64,000 nucleotides of DNA from Cordilura impudica (GCA_963682025.1 OY821518.1:38088559-38152558); one strand, 5' to 3'; counted from the stretch's first letter, positions 31,317 through 43,189 are shown. The notes: a model not told the origin generated them from the letters alone. A program made the numbers and translations.

Positions 31317-34032
31317 TTTATTTTATTTATTTATTTGTTTATTTAGCTTATAATTACAAATTATAAGATAAATTTGTTCGAGCAATAGCTACGCAGGCCT
31401 TCAGCTCAATATACTTAAGAGTTAACTTAAATTATATAAGTATAAGTAATATGTCATAATATTTGTTTACAATTGATATATAGCTTATATTTCTTTATAT
31501 AAATTCGTATTTTTTAAGAACTTGGTTAATAGGATAATATTTTCTGAGGAGGGGTTATATAGCGGATATAAGGGGTCGTTATTTCGGAATAGGGATGTTC
31601 TGGTATTACTTGTTGAAATACAGTCGCAAAGAAAATGTGATGGAGATGTTGGAAAATTTATGTTACAGTTACAAAATGGAGTGTGATTTATGTTAAATAG
31701 AGACCCATGTGAAACTCTGGTGTGTCCCAGACGAAAACGTTGGAATTTAATACAATCTGATCGGATAATATTTGTTTGCAAATCGGGTAGATAGTTGTAA
31801 ATAGTTTTACGACTATAATTGATATTTTGATACCATGTAGAAGTTGAGCTAAAGATATTGTTGCTATCAGTGTTAATATATTGGTTGTTAATTAGTCTTT
31901 CTATATCTCTTCGATTGAAATTTTGTGTCGATTGCAAGGGTTGTCTTTCGGCGTTTCTTGCGGCATAATCCGCGAGTTCGTTTCCTTGAATTTTGCTGTG
32001 TCCTGGAACCCAAATCAGTGTTATATCTGGGTATCTTTCAATAAGTATGTTTCTAATGTTAGAAATATAATACTCATTGTTCGATATGTTGAGAATTGAT
32101 TTAAGTGAAGAAAGAGATTCGGAGCATACAGCAAATTTTCCTTTAGTGTTCTTTATATATTCAAGAGCTTCATTAATTGCTATCAGTTCTGCCGAATAAA
32201 TTGAGCTGTATAAGGGTAAATGTGAGATATGTATAATATCCTGCTCAGTTGTAATGCTGTATGAGGTCGAATTGCTTGTTTTGGAACCGTCAGTGAATAA
32301 GAACTTGTGGTCTTTTAATTTGTTCTTCATCATGGCAAACATATGCTTGTATTGAGTTGGATTAGAATTTGGTTTTGAAAATTCGTGGAGGGTTGTATCA
32401 ATAGATCTATAGTCTAATGACCAGGGTGGATATAGTTTAGATTTATTAGGGTAGTTTTGAAAGCAAATGTCCAGTTTATTGCAATTCTGTATTGTTCTAT
32501 AAATAACGGAGGGGAATTTAGGTATTTTTTTGGAGCGTCTTATCTTTTTAACTATCTGGTTTAATGGAGTATTGTAGTTGCATAGTAAAATACGGACAAT
32601 TTTAGTAGTAAGGATTTCTCTCTGTGTATTAAGTGATGTAATATTAGTTTCAAAGCGCATATTGTTTATTGGAGTTGATCGTAGTGCTCCAAGTGACGTT
32701 CTAATGGCTGAATTTATAATTGTATCAATTTTTCTTAGTTGGGACTTCGGAGCAATACCATAAAATGGTAAACCATAGTTAATTTTTGATAGTATAAGGG
32801 CTTTGGTTGTTGCAATTAGAGTTAATGTGTTGCAATTTAACTTTGGTCCAGAAAGACATTTTATAATATTCAGCCGTTGAGTAAGGGCGCGTGTTAGGTG
32901 ATCTATATGGTCGTTCCATCTATAATGTTTATTTATAATTATTCCTAGTAATCGCATTGTATTGACTTTTGATAGCATGATGTTAGATGAGTGAATTTTC
33001 CAGTTACAGTTTTTGAGTCGGCATATATGTAAATATTTACATTTTGTGGTCGATAGTGATGCTCCCGATGTATCGCACCAGTTCTTAATGTCATAGAATA
33101 CATTGTCCAGGTTTAATGAAATGTTCTTATTACGAGAAGAGCGAATAATTAGGTTGAAATCATCAGCATATGCACAGAAGTCGATTTCATTGTGGAGCGA
33201 TATAATATTACACAATTGATTATAAGCTATTAAAAATAGTATAACCGATAACGGAGATCCTTGAGGGATCCCATTATGTAAAGGAAAAGATGAGGAATAG
33301 TTATTACTAATCCGAACTGTAATCTTTCATTTAGTCATAAAGTTTTTTACATATCTTATGATATTAGGTCCAACGTTCCATGCTTTTAACTGACTCAAAA
33401 CTGAATGAATACCTACCTTGTCAAATGCTCGTTCAAAATCTAATGACACAATGGTCGCGTGCTTTCGTAACGAGAGGCAATTGGCAATTTGATAGTCTAC
33501 ATAAAGTAGAGTATCAGTTGTCGAGCTTCCCTTTCTGAAACCGAATTGTCGGTTACTTAGTAGCTTGTTGGTAGTAACAAACCACCATAACCTATTGGCT
33601 ATTATTTTATCTAGAATTTTAGATAAACACGGGTTCAAGGAGATGGGTCGATATGACTTAACCATAGTTTTAACATTTCCAGGTTTCAGAATAGGGACAA
33701 CAACGCTATTTTTAAATTGTTGTGGAATGTGAGTTTCAAATATATTATTATATAAGGTAAGCACTCGTTTTTTCAAATGGTTTGGTATCATTTTTAACAT
33801 ATGATATGATATTCTATCCATTCCCGGGGATTTCCCCTTTAGCTTACTTAATGTTGAAGTAAGTTCGATAAAGTTTATTTTGTCTTCTATTTTCAAAGCT
33901 TCGGGACATGGATTAGTTACATAAGAATCAGATATCGCGTTCTGTTTGTTTATTCTAAAATTTGTTGAAAAATTTGAGTCAGAGGAGTAATCAGACCAAA
34001 ATTTTCCAAACTCATTTCCTATTTCTACTCTG
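31317..34032 (-). mobile_element. LINE-1: young 5'-truncated I-like LINE in element B
   Basis: TCATTTTCAAATA at 31304-31316 and 34033-34045 is a 13-bp target duplication, and copy 2 of B shows the empty site. The minus-strand tail is a TAAA-rich repeat. The insert is the 3' part of the same LINE family as LINE-2, since ORF2 and the 3' UTR (GCTATTGCTC block) are similar. It is cut just upstream of the RT. Confidence 0.9.
31485..34032 (-). pseudogene. LINE-1 ORF2 (RT, RNase H, CCHC), 5'-truncated with one stop
   Basis: The frame is open from the 5' truncation point to 31485 except for one TGA at 33327-33329 (FMTK-stop-KITVRI; the relative has Arg there). RT motifs: KLKGKSPGMDRISYHMLK, SYRPISLNPCLSKILDKI, SLDFERAFDKVGIHS (motif A, intact), GIPQGSPLS and FCAYADDFNLIIRS (YADD). 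RNase H: FLFTDGSKTS, YSAELIAINEALEYI, WVPGHSKIQGNELADYAARN. The C-terminus has CNCNINFPTSPSHFLCDC. The endonuclease is absent because of 5' truncation. All visible catalytic residues are kept, which indicates a recent insertion. It cannot act autonomously. Confidence 0.9.
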
Positions 34033-35128
34033 TCATTTTCAAATAAATAAACAGAAATATTAGTAAAAAAAAAATAAAGATATTAAACATAAACATAAAA
34101 TCATCTTGTCAAACACGAAGTAATTTGTTTTTTTCTATTCTTCTTTGTGTTTTTCGCTTATTTTGACAGAGATGCCACTCGTTTACAATTTAAATAAATA
34201 GAAAAATAGATTTGTCGACTGTCGTTAAGATGTATGTACTTAGTGAATCACTTAATCCTTAGTGCAAACAACAATAGCTGTCTATATATTTTGCGATTGT
34301 CGGATCGTTGAAATTTACAGAATCACACTACAGAAAACACTAATTTAAATTCAGTGATATTTTGGAAAACGTCAAATGATATTTAAGAATTGCGAACACA
34401 AAAATTGTTACATAAATAAACGCAATTTGATGAGAATATTATTTTTTTATATATAAATTTTCACAATTTTTTTTGGATGAATATTTGAAGTTTTCCAGAA
34501 AATAAAGATAACAAATTATTTTATTTAAAATGTTTGGGACATTTGGTTTTTTGCGTTTGGCATCCCTAATTTGATTATTTATTATTATCAAAAATTTATT
34601 CTCTATGTTTTCCAAATGTGGCAATATTTTAATAAAAACGCTGAGAGAGCTTTTTTTTGGTTATTATTTTGTTACTTCATCCGACCTATATAGCCGCAAT
34701 GAAGAAATATTTGGCCAGTTAAAAGAAACTATACAGCCATCTCCAATTAGCGTTAGCACGATTTAATGCATATAGCCACCCTACACAACCATTACCTTTG
34801 CAAAGGAGGTTAGGGCGAGCTATTTAATTAGCAAGAACTAAATTAAACGAGAAGTCATGTCATATAACCGGAAACGCATGCATATAGGTATATAACCTAA
34901 ATGCGTGCCGATCAGCAACCACGATGACGAAAAAGCAAACACCGAAATAAATCCGAAATAATAGAAAAGACGAAAACCAACCCAAAGAATTTTCTGAAAT
35001 AATGTGGTATTAAGTTTAACAAATTGTTTACTTTTTCCAATATTTTGTTTACATTTATTATCAATACTCAAACCGAGGTGGAGGGTATCAAAGATTCGGC
35101 ACAGCCGAATTTAACACTCTTACTTGTT

Positions 35129-35894
35129 TTTAAAATATAATAATTTAATGACACTTAGATATGGTAAATGTGTCTTAACACTGGGTTTTGGAAAATATTT
35201 TATAATAACGTTTTCCGGGAAAATGAAATTGAAAACTAAGTGGAAAAGAAAAAAAATTTAAATAGCTAATAGAAAAAAAAACTAGTCCGAAATTTCATAC
35301 GTAATTGAATTTTCTTAATAAGAAAAATGGTATTATATGTTATTATATATTTACTATGTGTGGGCGCTGCCACGCTCATGGCACCGATCATGTCCATTTT
35401 TTATTCGACTAATCACGTGAAAAACTTACGGGCTCACGGAAAGTCCCAAAACTCTCACTATTACAGAAATCGAGATATGTCTTTTTTATATTAACTTTGA
35501 ATGGGAGTTATTACGCCCATTGGGCCGAGCCAAATTTGCAAAGCTGTATCTGTCATAGTACTCGAAATATATAATATGAATTATCACTTTGTATGGTAGG
35601 TGCCACGCCCGCTTATCCGATCCCGTCCATTTTTGGCATAGTCACTAACAATGATAATAGCTCACATCGCACATATTTGCGAAGCTCTCTCTGTCAAAAT
35701 ACTCAACATATGTGATTTTAAATGTTCACTTTATATGGGAGATGCTACGCCCACTAAAAATATCAAAAAATTTTATAGCCTATGTCCATCGTTATGGACC
35801 ATTCTAAATATTGGGACCAATATTTTTAGAGTTAGATGAGATTACCTCCTACAAACAAATATAAAAACACAAATTATCGCTTTATTAGTATAGA
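35129..35894 (-). mobile_element. Repeat E, copy 2 (Helitron-like 5' end)
   Basis: The left part repeats E copy 1. The right part contains GGTGCCACGCCCGCTTATCC and ends near 35895, where the minus strand starts ATCTATACTAATAAAGCG. A TCTATACTAATA start is typical of Helitron 5' ends. The other end (CTAG with hairpin) is not clear, because the element adjoins family B directly at 35128. The segment is non-coding. Confidence 0.5.
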
Positions 35895-35914
35895 TAGATT
35901 ATTAAGTATAGATG

Positions 35915-36558
35915 TACAGCGTCGGTCAAAAAAATAGCACCAATGACCAAGTCTTTGTTCATGCTAGTGAAAAAAATATTTTGGGCGTATTATTTGAAAG
36001 TAAGTACATAATACTGTTTTGCTATGTATTTCCACTCCAAGTGTACTTACTTTTTCCAAAAAAAAAGTTAACAGCTCTTTTCCAATGATCGAAATTATAA
36101 AAAATAACACCGAATGACAAAAGTTCGTAAAAAAATTAAAAGTGATTTAATAGTTAAAATAAAATGATCAAAAACTGAAGGTGGGGTGTTTTATATTAAA
36201 AAAAAAAAAAATAATTCATCACATATTTTAATATGTTATTTTCATAGAAATTGGACGTGGAAAGCATTGCGCACCTGAAAAAAAATGGCTTCTGAACATA
36301 AATCATATCCTGAAATATAAAAATTGGTTGGGAGTGCTGAAGCAACATAATTATTAAAATCTAAAGAAAGCGGTCGTAAGCGAGTTCTGTGACCATTAAT
36401 GGTTTTGACAGGCAGTGCAAGCTTCATTATGCCAGTTTCGGAGTTAAAAAGGAGCCAAATATGTCCATCCGCTAGTGCTGAAACTATTTGTCCGAGATTG
36501 CGACACAACAACTTGAACGCCTGTAGTTCCCGAAAAGTCCCTGCTCTCACGTAAGCAT
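35915..36558 (+). pseudogene. Tc1-like transposon 5' end and transposase N-terminus remnant
   Basis: TA followed by CAGCGTCGGTCAAAAAAATAG at 35915 resembles Tc1-family inverted-repeat ends (CAGTG-CGGTCAAAA). After about 320 bases the plus strand reads IGRGKHCAPEKKWLL, equivalent to the usual MGRGKHCxPEKR start of the DNA-binding domain. Broken frames follow with ESGRKRVL and LNACSSRKVPALT, the GRKR hook and the linker before the catalytic domain. The sequence ends where foldback C begins. The DDE domain is missing. Confidence 0.6.
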
Positions 36559-37483
36559 TAGGGTGGCCCTTAATAAAAATAATGTTCAAACTCTTGGTAG
36601 CACCCCCTATAAATATGCGAATAGCAAAAAAGTGAGAAATACAAAGTTTTGGGTGCAATCAAATAACATTTAGAGGTGGCTCAATGCGATGGAAAATTTC
36701 AAGTATGTTTTTATGGGGAAAATATGACTTTTTTCAGCTTTTACGAAAATTTATTTCTGCAGATTAATTTTTTTAATAAGATCGTATATAGTTCGGGATC
36801 AGTATTACATTATCTTTTCAGAAAGCTACAAAACTTCAAAATCGAATAAAAACTCGCCACGAAATAGCAAATGCCCCAGACCACTTTTGTGCCAAGAAAA
36901 AACTAGGTCATGAAATTTGATGGCATTTTTTTCAACTTTAAGAAATTAATTAAAGCCAATATTTTGTTTTAGTCTCTATATCTGTAAGTACTCAAATGTG
37001 AAGTACTGTTTAATTACCACCTTGTTAACCTATTAAGCATTGAGACCGAAGATGGAATTTTTTTTTTGATAAAATTTTTAAAACTCATTTTTCAAGTTCT
37101 GAAAAATTTTCTTAAACAAAATTTTAAAAAAATTTATCTAGCTCTTTAAGGTCTTGTTAAATGCATTTTAGAGTTTAACTGTGTGATTTTTTTGGTAAGT
37201 CCCTATCCCAGAATTTGGGGTCATATTATTTTTTTCGAAACCCTAGGCTATTAAGATAAAATATAATATTCAAAAGTAGAAAAGTGATGAATTTTTGATA
37301 GAAAGTATTTAGCAATAGTACATTTACAGAATATTTTACAAAAATCCAATTTTTCTCGAAATCCGCAAAAATAAATTTTTTTTTTTTTTTTATTTTATTT
37401 ATTAGTATTAAAAATACTTTAAATATTCAAAAAGATTACATAAATTCATATTGAATTAGTTATAAGTTCTATATAAATAAATT

Positions 37484-40267
37484 TTATCTTACTACATTTG
37501 TACATTTTTTTCTAAATACATTGTAATTTCTTTCAAGTTTCATATTGTTTGGTAAATCATTGAATAGTTTGAAGCCTTTATAAAAAAGGGATCTTGGCAT
37601 ATGTGTTGTCATGACCCTTTGGATTCGAAAATCTTCAGTATTTCTTAGTGCATACGGTTGTACTTCTCCAACATATTTAATTTGATCGCATAGATATTCT
37701 GGGGCATCACCTTGTTTCATTTTTTTAATAAAAATTAAAGTGTTGAATTTCAGTCTTTGATTTATATTTAACCATTTTAGTTCTCTAAGCATTTCGTTGA
37801 CGTGTTTATATCGATTGCATTTTAGTATAACCCTCATTGCTTTGTTTTGTAGTTTTTGCATTCTTTCTACCTGAATATCATTACAGCATGTATATATTAT
37901 TGTCGATCCGTATTCAAAATGTGGTTTAATTATTGTATTATAAATATTTATTGCAGTTGTTTTTGATATTTTATTTCGTATTCTTTTAAAAAATCCGATT
38001 TTTTTTCCCGATTTTTTTACAAGTATAGTCTATGTGTTTTTTAAATTTTAAGTCTTTATCTATTATAAATCCGAGATATTTTATGTGTTCAACCTTTTCT
38101 ATTATTTTATCGTTAATTTTAAATATTGCTTCAGTGTTCATATTTATTTCAATTATTTTTGTTTTATTTTCGTTTAGTTTTAGTTTATTAATTTTTAACC
38201 AGGTATTAATTTTATTGATGTCATGGTACATATTTGCTCTGCAACTTTCATCATCATCTCCTTCCGTGTATATTAATGTATCATCTGCGTATAGGACCAT
38301 TTCACTTCTATCTAATACCTTTGGCATATCATCAATATATATAATAAATAAGAGAGCTCCCAAAATTGAGCCTTGTGGTATTCCGAAATCATTTTCAATT
38401 TCAGTTGACAAAACATTATTAACTTTAGTTATTTGCTTCCTATTTTTCAAATACGACTCGAACCAATTTAATTCCGTACCTTGTATTCCATACATACAGA
38501 GTTTTTTCACTATAATTTGCCTGTCGATTGTTTCAAAGGCTCGTTTAAAATCTAAAAAAATTGCGATCACTTTTTTGTTTTTTCTATATTTTTCCATTTA
38601 CTTATTACATAATTTACAGTCGTTTCACATGAGTATTTTTTACGGAATCCTGATTGGTACTTTGACAATATAGAGTTTTCTTCAATATATTTTTCTAATT
38701 GTTCTTTGACAACTTTTTCCAAAATTTTCTCACAGGTTTTTAATGTGTTTATTGGCCGGTATTCTTCGCATTTATTTGTTTTTGTCACTTTTTCAATTGG
38801 TGTTATCATAGTTACTTTCCAATTTTCAAGGAATTCACCTGTCTCTAGCGATTTATTTATAATTTATATTTTTAATTAATTGATTCTCCTGTTACGTTCC
38901 AGTTATCAAGAATGATTTTATTAGATATTTTATCACAGTCAGTTTTATTTTTCATATGTATAATTATATTCTTAAGTTCTAAAATGTTTATTGCACAGAA
39001 TTTGAATTGTTGGTTTATCACAGTTATTTGTTTTTCATATTGCTCATATTCTATGGAATCTCTTATTAATTTAATACTATCTACAAAATAATTATTGAAT
39101 TGACTAGCAATTTCTATATTATCCTTATACTCTACTTGGTTAAACATCACAGTTTTTATCACATTATGTTTTTTTTTAATTACTAGATCTTTGATCTCTC
39201 TCCACATTTGTTTTTGATCACCCGCATTGTTAATTTTATTATTAATGTATTTATTTTTTTGCATTTTCGATTTTCACTTTATATAAATTTCTTATTGTTT
39301 TGTAATTGGTCCATGCCTGATTTGTATTTTCCAATTTTGCTGTTTGGTATTTAATTATTTTGTCCTTTTTCATTAAACGTAATTCACTATTAAACCACCG
39401 ATTTATATTGCTTTTTTCCCGTATAATTCTCTTATTAGTAAATTTTTGTATAGTTTCTTTAACACAATTATCAAATAAAGTTACATTTTCATTAATGTTT
39501 TCATTTTCATTGTATCTCATATTTTTACGTAACCCTGTGTTAAATGTCTCTTTGTTGTACTTAAAAATTTCTAATTCTTGGTTGTCTATGTTGGTATAAT
39601 TATTTTTTTCAGTTTTAATTAAAATATTTATCATTTCATAATGCGCTATTTTATTTGTATTGCTGTTGTTTACTGATATATTACAATTATTTGTTATAAC
39701 AAAGTCAATTATTGTTCTAGAATTTTTTGCTATTCTAGTATATTCACTAACTAATTGCCTAAGACCATTATCATTTAGTATACATTCAAGTTGATTTTTA
39801 TGTGTCGAATTTCTAGACCAATCAATATTAAAATCTCCTGTTATTAAAATATCACAGTTATAATCACTTATTTCATCTAAAACTTCTTCAAAACTTTTAC
39901 AAAACTCCGACTCTCCATAACTAGGCGATCTGTATATTGCAGCAATTATTATTTGATTGTCTTCACATGTGGCTTTACATACTAACATCCAGTATTTAGC
40001 ACCTTCTATCTTTTCAATAATTTTAGTTAGTTTCCATATCTTTTTAAAATAAATAATGACTCCACCAGTTCTTGTAGAAGTAGAAAACGATAAAATATGA
40101 TCATATCCTTGTAATATAATTTCATTTTCTTCTATGTCTTTTGTAATGTGGGTCTCCGAAAGTATAAATAAGTCCGGGTTTTCATTCGATGCAATGACTT
40201 CCACTTGATTATAATTATTTACCAATCCTTGTACATTTGTGTATAGAGCACGTATATTCTTTGATTG
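37484..40267 (-). pseudogene. LINE-3 ORF2: endonuclease and reverse transcriptase
   Basis: Directly after the ORF1 stop and in the same frame comes QSKNIRALYTNVQGLVNN, the endonuclease N-terminus with the catalytic Asn. It continues LFILSETHITKD, RTGGVIIYF, IAAIYRSP, ILITGDFNIDWSRNS and IDFVITNN. This part is open to 39251. After frame changes (near 39255, 38870, 38590) the RT follows: EYRPINTLKTCEKILEK, SGFRKKYSCET, AIFLDFKRAFETIDR (motif A), GIPQGSILGALLFIIYI and VLYADDTLIY (YADD). The thumb and C-terminus extend to 37484. No ATG precedes the endonuclease core, so expression would depend on readthrough of, or reinitiation after, the ORF1 stop. Confidence 0.85.
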
Positions 40268-41082
40268 TTAAACTGATAAGCCAATTTTTCTCATTTTTAA
40301 ATTCAATTTATTCTGATAAACGGGGCATTCTCTACTGTTTGTAAAATGGTTTTCATCTAAATCCATTTTTCGTTTATTGTTCATTTTCATGCAATTTATA
40401 CATTTCATTATCTGCTCCGTATTTTTGCATTCTTTTGTTTTATGTTGTCCATGACATCTCAAGCATATTTCCTGATTTTTGCATTCTTTTGCGATATGGT
40501 TATATCCTCTACATTTAAGGCACTGCGTTACATCTGTTCCATCGTAAACTCTACATCTTTCCCATCCTATATTTACTTTTCTTGCTTCTATCATTTTCGT
40601 ATATGTTTCGTTATCAACTGCCATTTTTACATTATATATTGTTTTATTATTTCTTTTGATTTGATATTTTTCTATTATTTTGAGTTCTGCATTAGAGATA
40701 CTTGGGTTCTGCTTTTTTAGTTTCTCAATTATTTCCTCCTCTTCATGTACAAAAGTCATATCCGTAATTTTAACTCTTAGCTCAATTGGGTTGGGCACCT
40801 TAATTTCATATCCTTCTGTTAACTCGTTTTCTATTGCACTTTTTATTTTCTCTCTTTCTTCACTATTCTCACTTTGGATTCTACGCCTGTAATTTCTAAA
40901 TTAACTGGATCAACTTTATCATTTAGTGCTTCCCTTGTTTTTCCTACCCCTTGTTTCTCCTTTGGTTTTACAATTAAGGGCACCTGTTTGTTAGCATCTG
41001 GTAGCACTGTTTTTTTAACCGACTCTGCATATGTTTGTTTTTTGTTGGTTTCTTTTAATACCTTCTTTATTTCGTTACACAT
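40268..41082 (-). pseudogene. LINE-3 ORF1, gag-like protein with CCHC knuckles
   Basis: The ATG at 41082 starts MCNEIKKVLKETNKKQTYAE. One frameshift near 40880 moves to the frame IQSENSEEREKIKSAIENEL, which continues EIKVPNPIELRVKITDMTFV (an RRM-like region) to the knuckles CLKCRGYNHIAKEC (C-x2-C-x4-H-x4-C), CLRCHGQHKTKEC and a third Cys/His group ending NSREC. This is the usual jockey-group ORF1, an RNA chaperone and packaging protein. It ends at TAA (40268-40270), followed immediately by CAA TCA. Confidence 0.8.
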
Positions 41083-42382
41083 ACTTTTGTTTTTTTCTTC
41101 CTTGCCAAAAAAATTTTGGTCTAGGGATTTACCTGAAAATTCACGCAGCTAATTTCTAGTATATGGATAACAAGACCTCTAAGAGCTAGGTCAATTTTTT
41201 GAAATTTTGTTTATGAAAATTTTTCAAAACTTGAAAAAGGAGTTTTAAAAATTTTATCAAAAAAAATTTCCATTTTCCATTTTTTAATATGTTAACAAGG
41301 TGGTAATAAAGTAATACTTCATATTTGAGTACTTACAGATATAGAGCCTAAAAGAAAATATTGGCTTTAATTAATTTCTTAAAGTTGAAAAAAATGCCAT
41401 CAAATTTAATGACCTAGTTTTTTTTGGCACAGAAGTGGTCTGGGGCATTTGTAATTTCTTGGCGAGTTTTTATTATATTTTGAAGTTATATAGCATTATT
41501 AAAAAATAATTTAGTAGTGATACGATTTGTATAACAACTTATCGGAAAAATTAAACTATAGAACGAAATTTTCGTAAAATCTGAAAAAAGTCATATATTC
41601 CCGATATAAACACACTAGAAATTTTCGCGTTGAGGCACCTCTAAATTTTTTTGATTGACCCAGAACTTTGTGTTTCTCAGTTTTTTTTTTGCTATTCGCA
41701 CATTTCTAGGGGGGTGAGACTTTAAATCCTTATCACTTTTTCCCCTCCATATAATGAAGGTCCACCCTAATGTTATATATATGTCTAAATTTATAATAAC
41801 ACTGTGATACAAAGAGGAATGCAACAGAAATTCCTGCAATGCTTCTTCTAGTAGGTCCTGTCGACTACAACAAGACTCTGTACTTAAAATTTGCGAAACT
41901 CCTGCAAAATCTTGAGTTATGGATCAGAGTCTAGTTTTTCGGCCCTTTTACACATGTAAGCCATTAAACAATTTTGAACTTCTCAGCAGATTTAGAAAGA
42001 GGAACTCAGGCCTTTCAAAAATGTGAATGATATTTATGAAATATTGAGACATCTGTACGTATTGCACCAGGAAACTTCTTTAAAAAAAGTTCTCAAATTT
42101 TAAATTTTGGAGATTTTTTTTGCAAAATTTTTTTATTATGAACTGTATAAATTATGAATTTATTATAAAGGATGACTTTCCATTTACGCGTGGCGAGGCA
42201 GTAATTCATCACTACGTAAGTGTCTTTTATGCTAAAGAAAAAAATTTTCAAGTACAGATGTACCATTTCAGATTTTATATAAAAAAATAAAAATCCAAAA
42301 AAAATTAAATTTTTTAAAGAATACGTAGCTTTACCTGAACATTCAGTAAAAAGTCGTTATTCATCTGCCTTATTGTTTTGGC

Positions 42383-42775
42383 ACATGAAAGCAATAAACA
42401 ATATTGCTATCATTTTCATCAGTCTTAAAACTTTCTTCAAAAAACTCAGTTCTACCGCTTCTTCTACAACATGTTACAGGTATTCCTTCTTCCACCAAAT
42501 TTCACTACTATAATGGCGACCCGAGGACTTCAGAATGTCGTTTTGGCAAATTTATATCACGAACGAGATCACCGAAATCTGCATTTGAAACAAAATGGGT
42601 GGAATGTACTCTTCCTCTTCTAAATCTTTTTCAAGATTCAACAGCAGATATGCTCTTAGTCGGAACTTTATCATTCATATATATCGGTTTTGTAACAGTT
42701 ACAACATTTGCGTGCTTTATATTTTTGCGAGTTTTAAAAATTCTGCCCGAAATATTAGTTTGACATAAGAAGCAA
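42383..42775 (-). pseudogene. Decayed coding fragment in element F (TE-derived, unclassified)
   Basis: The minus strand reads KSISAVES-KRFRRGRVHSTH, then ADFGDLVRDINLPKRHSEVL ending GSPL-stop. After a frame change it reads CCRRSGRTEFFEESFKTDEN, then IVYCFHVPK. The pattern 'DLxRDLNLxKExAELLGSRL ... YRxRxxEFxxFF ... LVYCxDV' occurs, from memory, in uncharacterised transposon-associated proteins of insects and Hydra. I do not know its function and no catalytic residues can be named. A longer plus-strand frame over the same bases looks like its shadow. Confidence 0.4.
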
Positions 42776-43119
42776 TCACCTGGCATATGAAAGAGCTGAC
42801 GGTGCCAAGGGCAAAAAACGGACGGTTGAACTTAACGTTTTTTTTAACGTTGAACTGCAATCTATAATGTTAATAGGTAAGGCTATTTCTTGTGATCGAT
42901 GACTTGTTAAACAGTTTTCTCCTGATTTTGACCAAATGTATCTTATTTGAGAAGTATTTCTTTTTAGCTGTCCCCCAGAAATACAGATTTTTAAATTTTT
43001 TTAGTTATGATCATTCAAAATTGCTACTAACACATACATAAAATTATACAATGCTATAATGGTAAAATTTTTTTGAATTGTGAATTGTCTAAAATTGATT
43101 AGCATTTATTTAGTGTCAA

Positions 43120-43189
43120 TAATTTATTAAATGAAAAAATAAAATTTCCTAGAATTTGCACTCGAATTGCGAGGGCTGGAATCTGCTAG
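43120..43189 (+). repeat. Helitron D 3'-end fragment (copy 3)
   Basis: GAATTTGCACTCGAATTGCG, then AGGGCTGGAATCTGCTAG followed by T, matches the CTAG ends of D1 and D2. Only the 3' terminus is recognisable. Confidence 0.6.

Larger units (their letters stand above)
29178..35128 (-). mobile_element. Family B Helentron-like repeat, copy 1 (contains LINE-1)
   Basis: It begins TTATACCCTCCACTCCAGTG, a hairpin closing with AGAGGGTATA. It has a (GTCC/GTCT)n block at about 29316-29340 and ends TTCGGCACAGCCGAA followed by the inverse of AACAAGTAAG (35119-35128). Copy 2 (52674-55696, 3.0 kb) matches throughout except for LINE-1, which occupies 31317-34032. Neither copy has a convincing gene. The shared outer ends place it in the same mobile superfamily as A. 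Confidence 0.8.
37376..41105 (-). mobile_element. LINE-3 (jockey/CR1 group) inside element C
   Basis: The minus strand carries ORF1 (41082-40268), ORF2 with endonuclease and RT (40267-37484), a short 3' UTR and a poly-A tail (poly-T at 37375-37390 on the plus strand). There is no RNase H. The 5' end lies close to the ORF1 ATG (only about 25 bases before the foldback arm resumes), so the 5' UTR is short or truncated. I could not identify a target duplication. Confidence 0.8.
36559..41769. mobile_element. Foldback element C, copy 1, TA-flanked, carrying LINE-3
   Basis: The left end reads TA-GGGTGGCCC at 36559 and the right end, inverted, TA-GGGTGGACC at 41769. The arms (about 36561-37300 and 41105-41767) are inverted copies. 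Matches include ATGCCCCAGACCACTT, AACTAGGTCAT, TTGATGGCATTTTTTTCAAC and ACCTTGTTAAC in the left arm and their inverses in the right arm. Between them sits LINE-3. No transposase of its own is visible, so it is a non-autonomous foldback or long-TIR element. Confidence 0.8.

Noticed and set aside
38032..38673. 213-codon plus-strand frame rich in Ser, Ile and Phe
   Set aside because: It lies opposite the LINE-3 reverse transcriptase with YADD, so it is a shadow frame.
42404..42763. 119-codon plus-strand frame over element F
   Set aside because: It is opposite the minus-strand LVRDINLPK stretch, which makes better protein sense, so it is probably its shadow.
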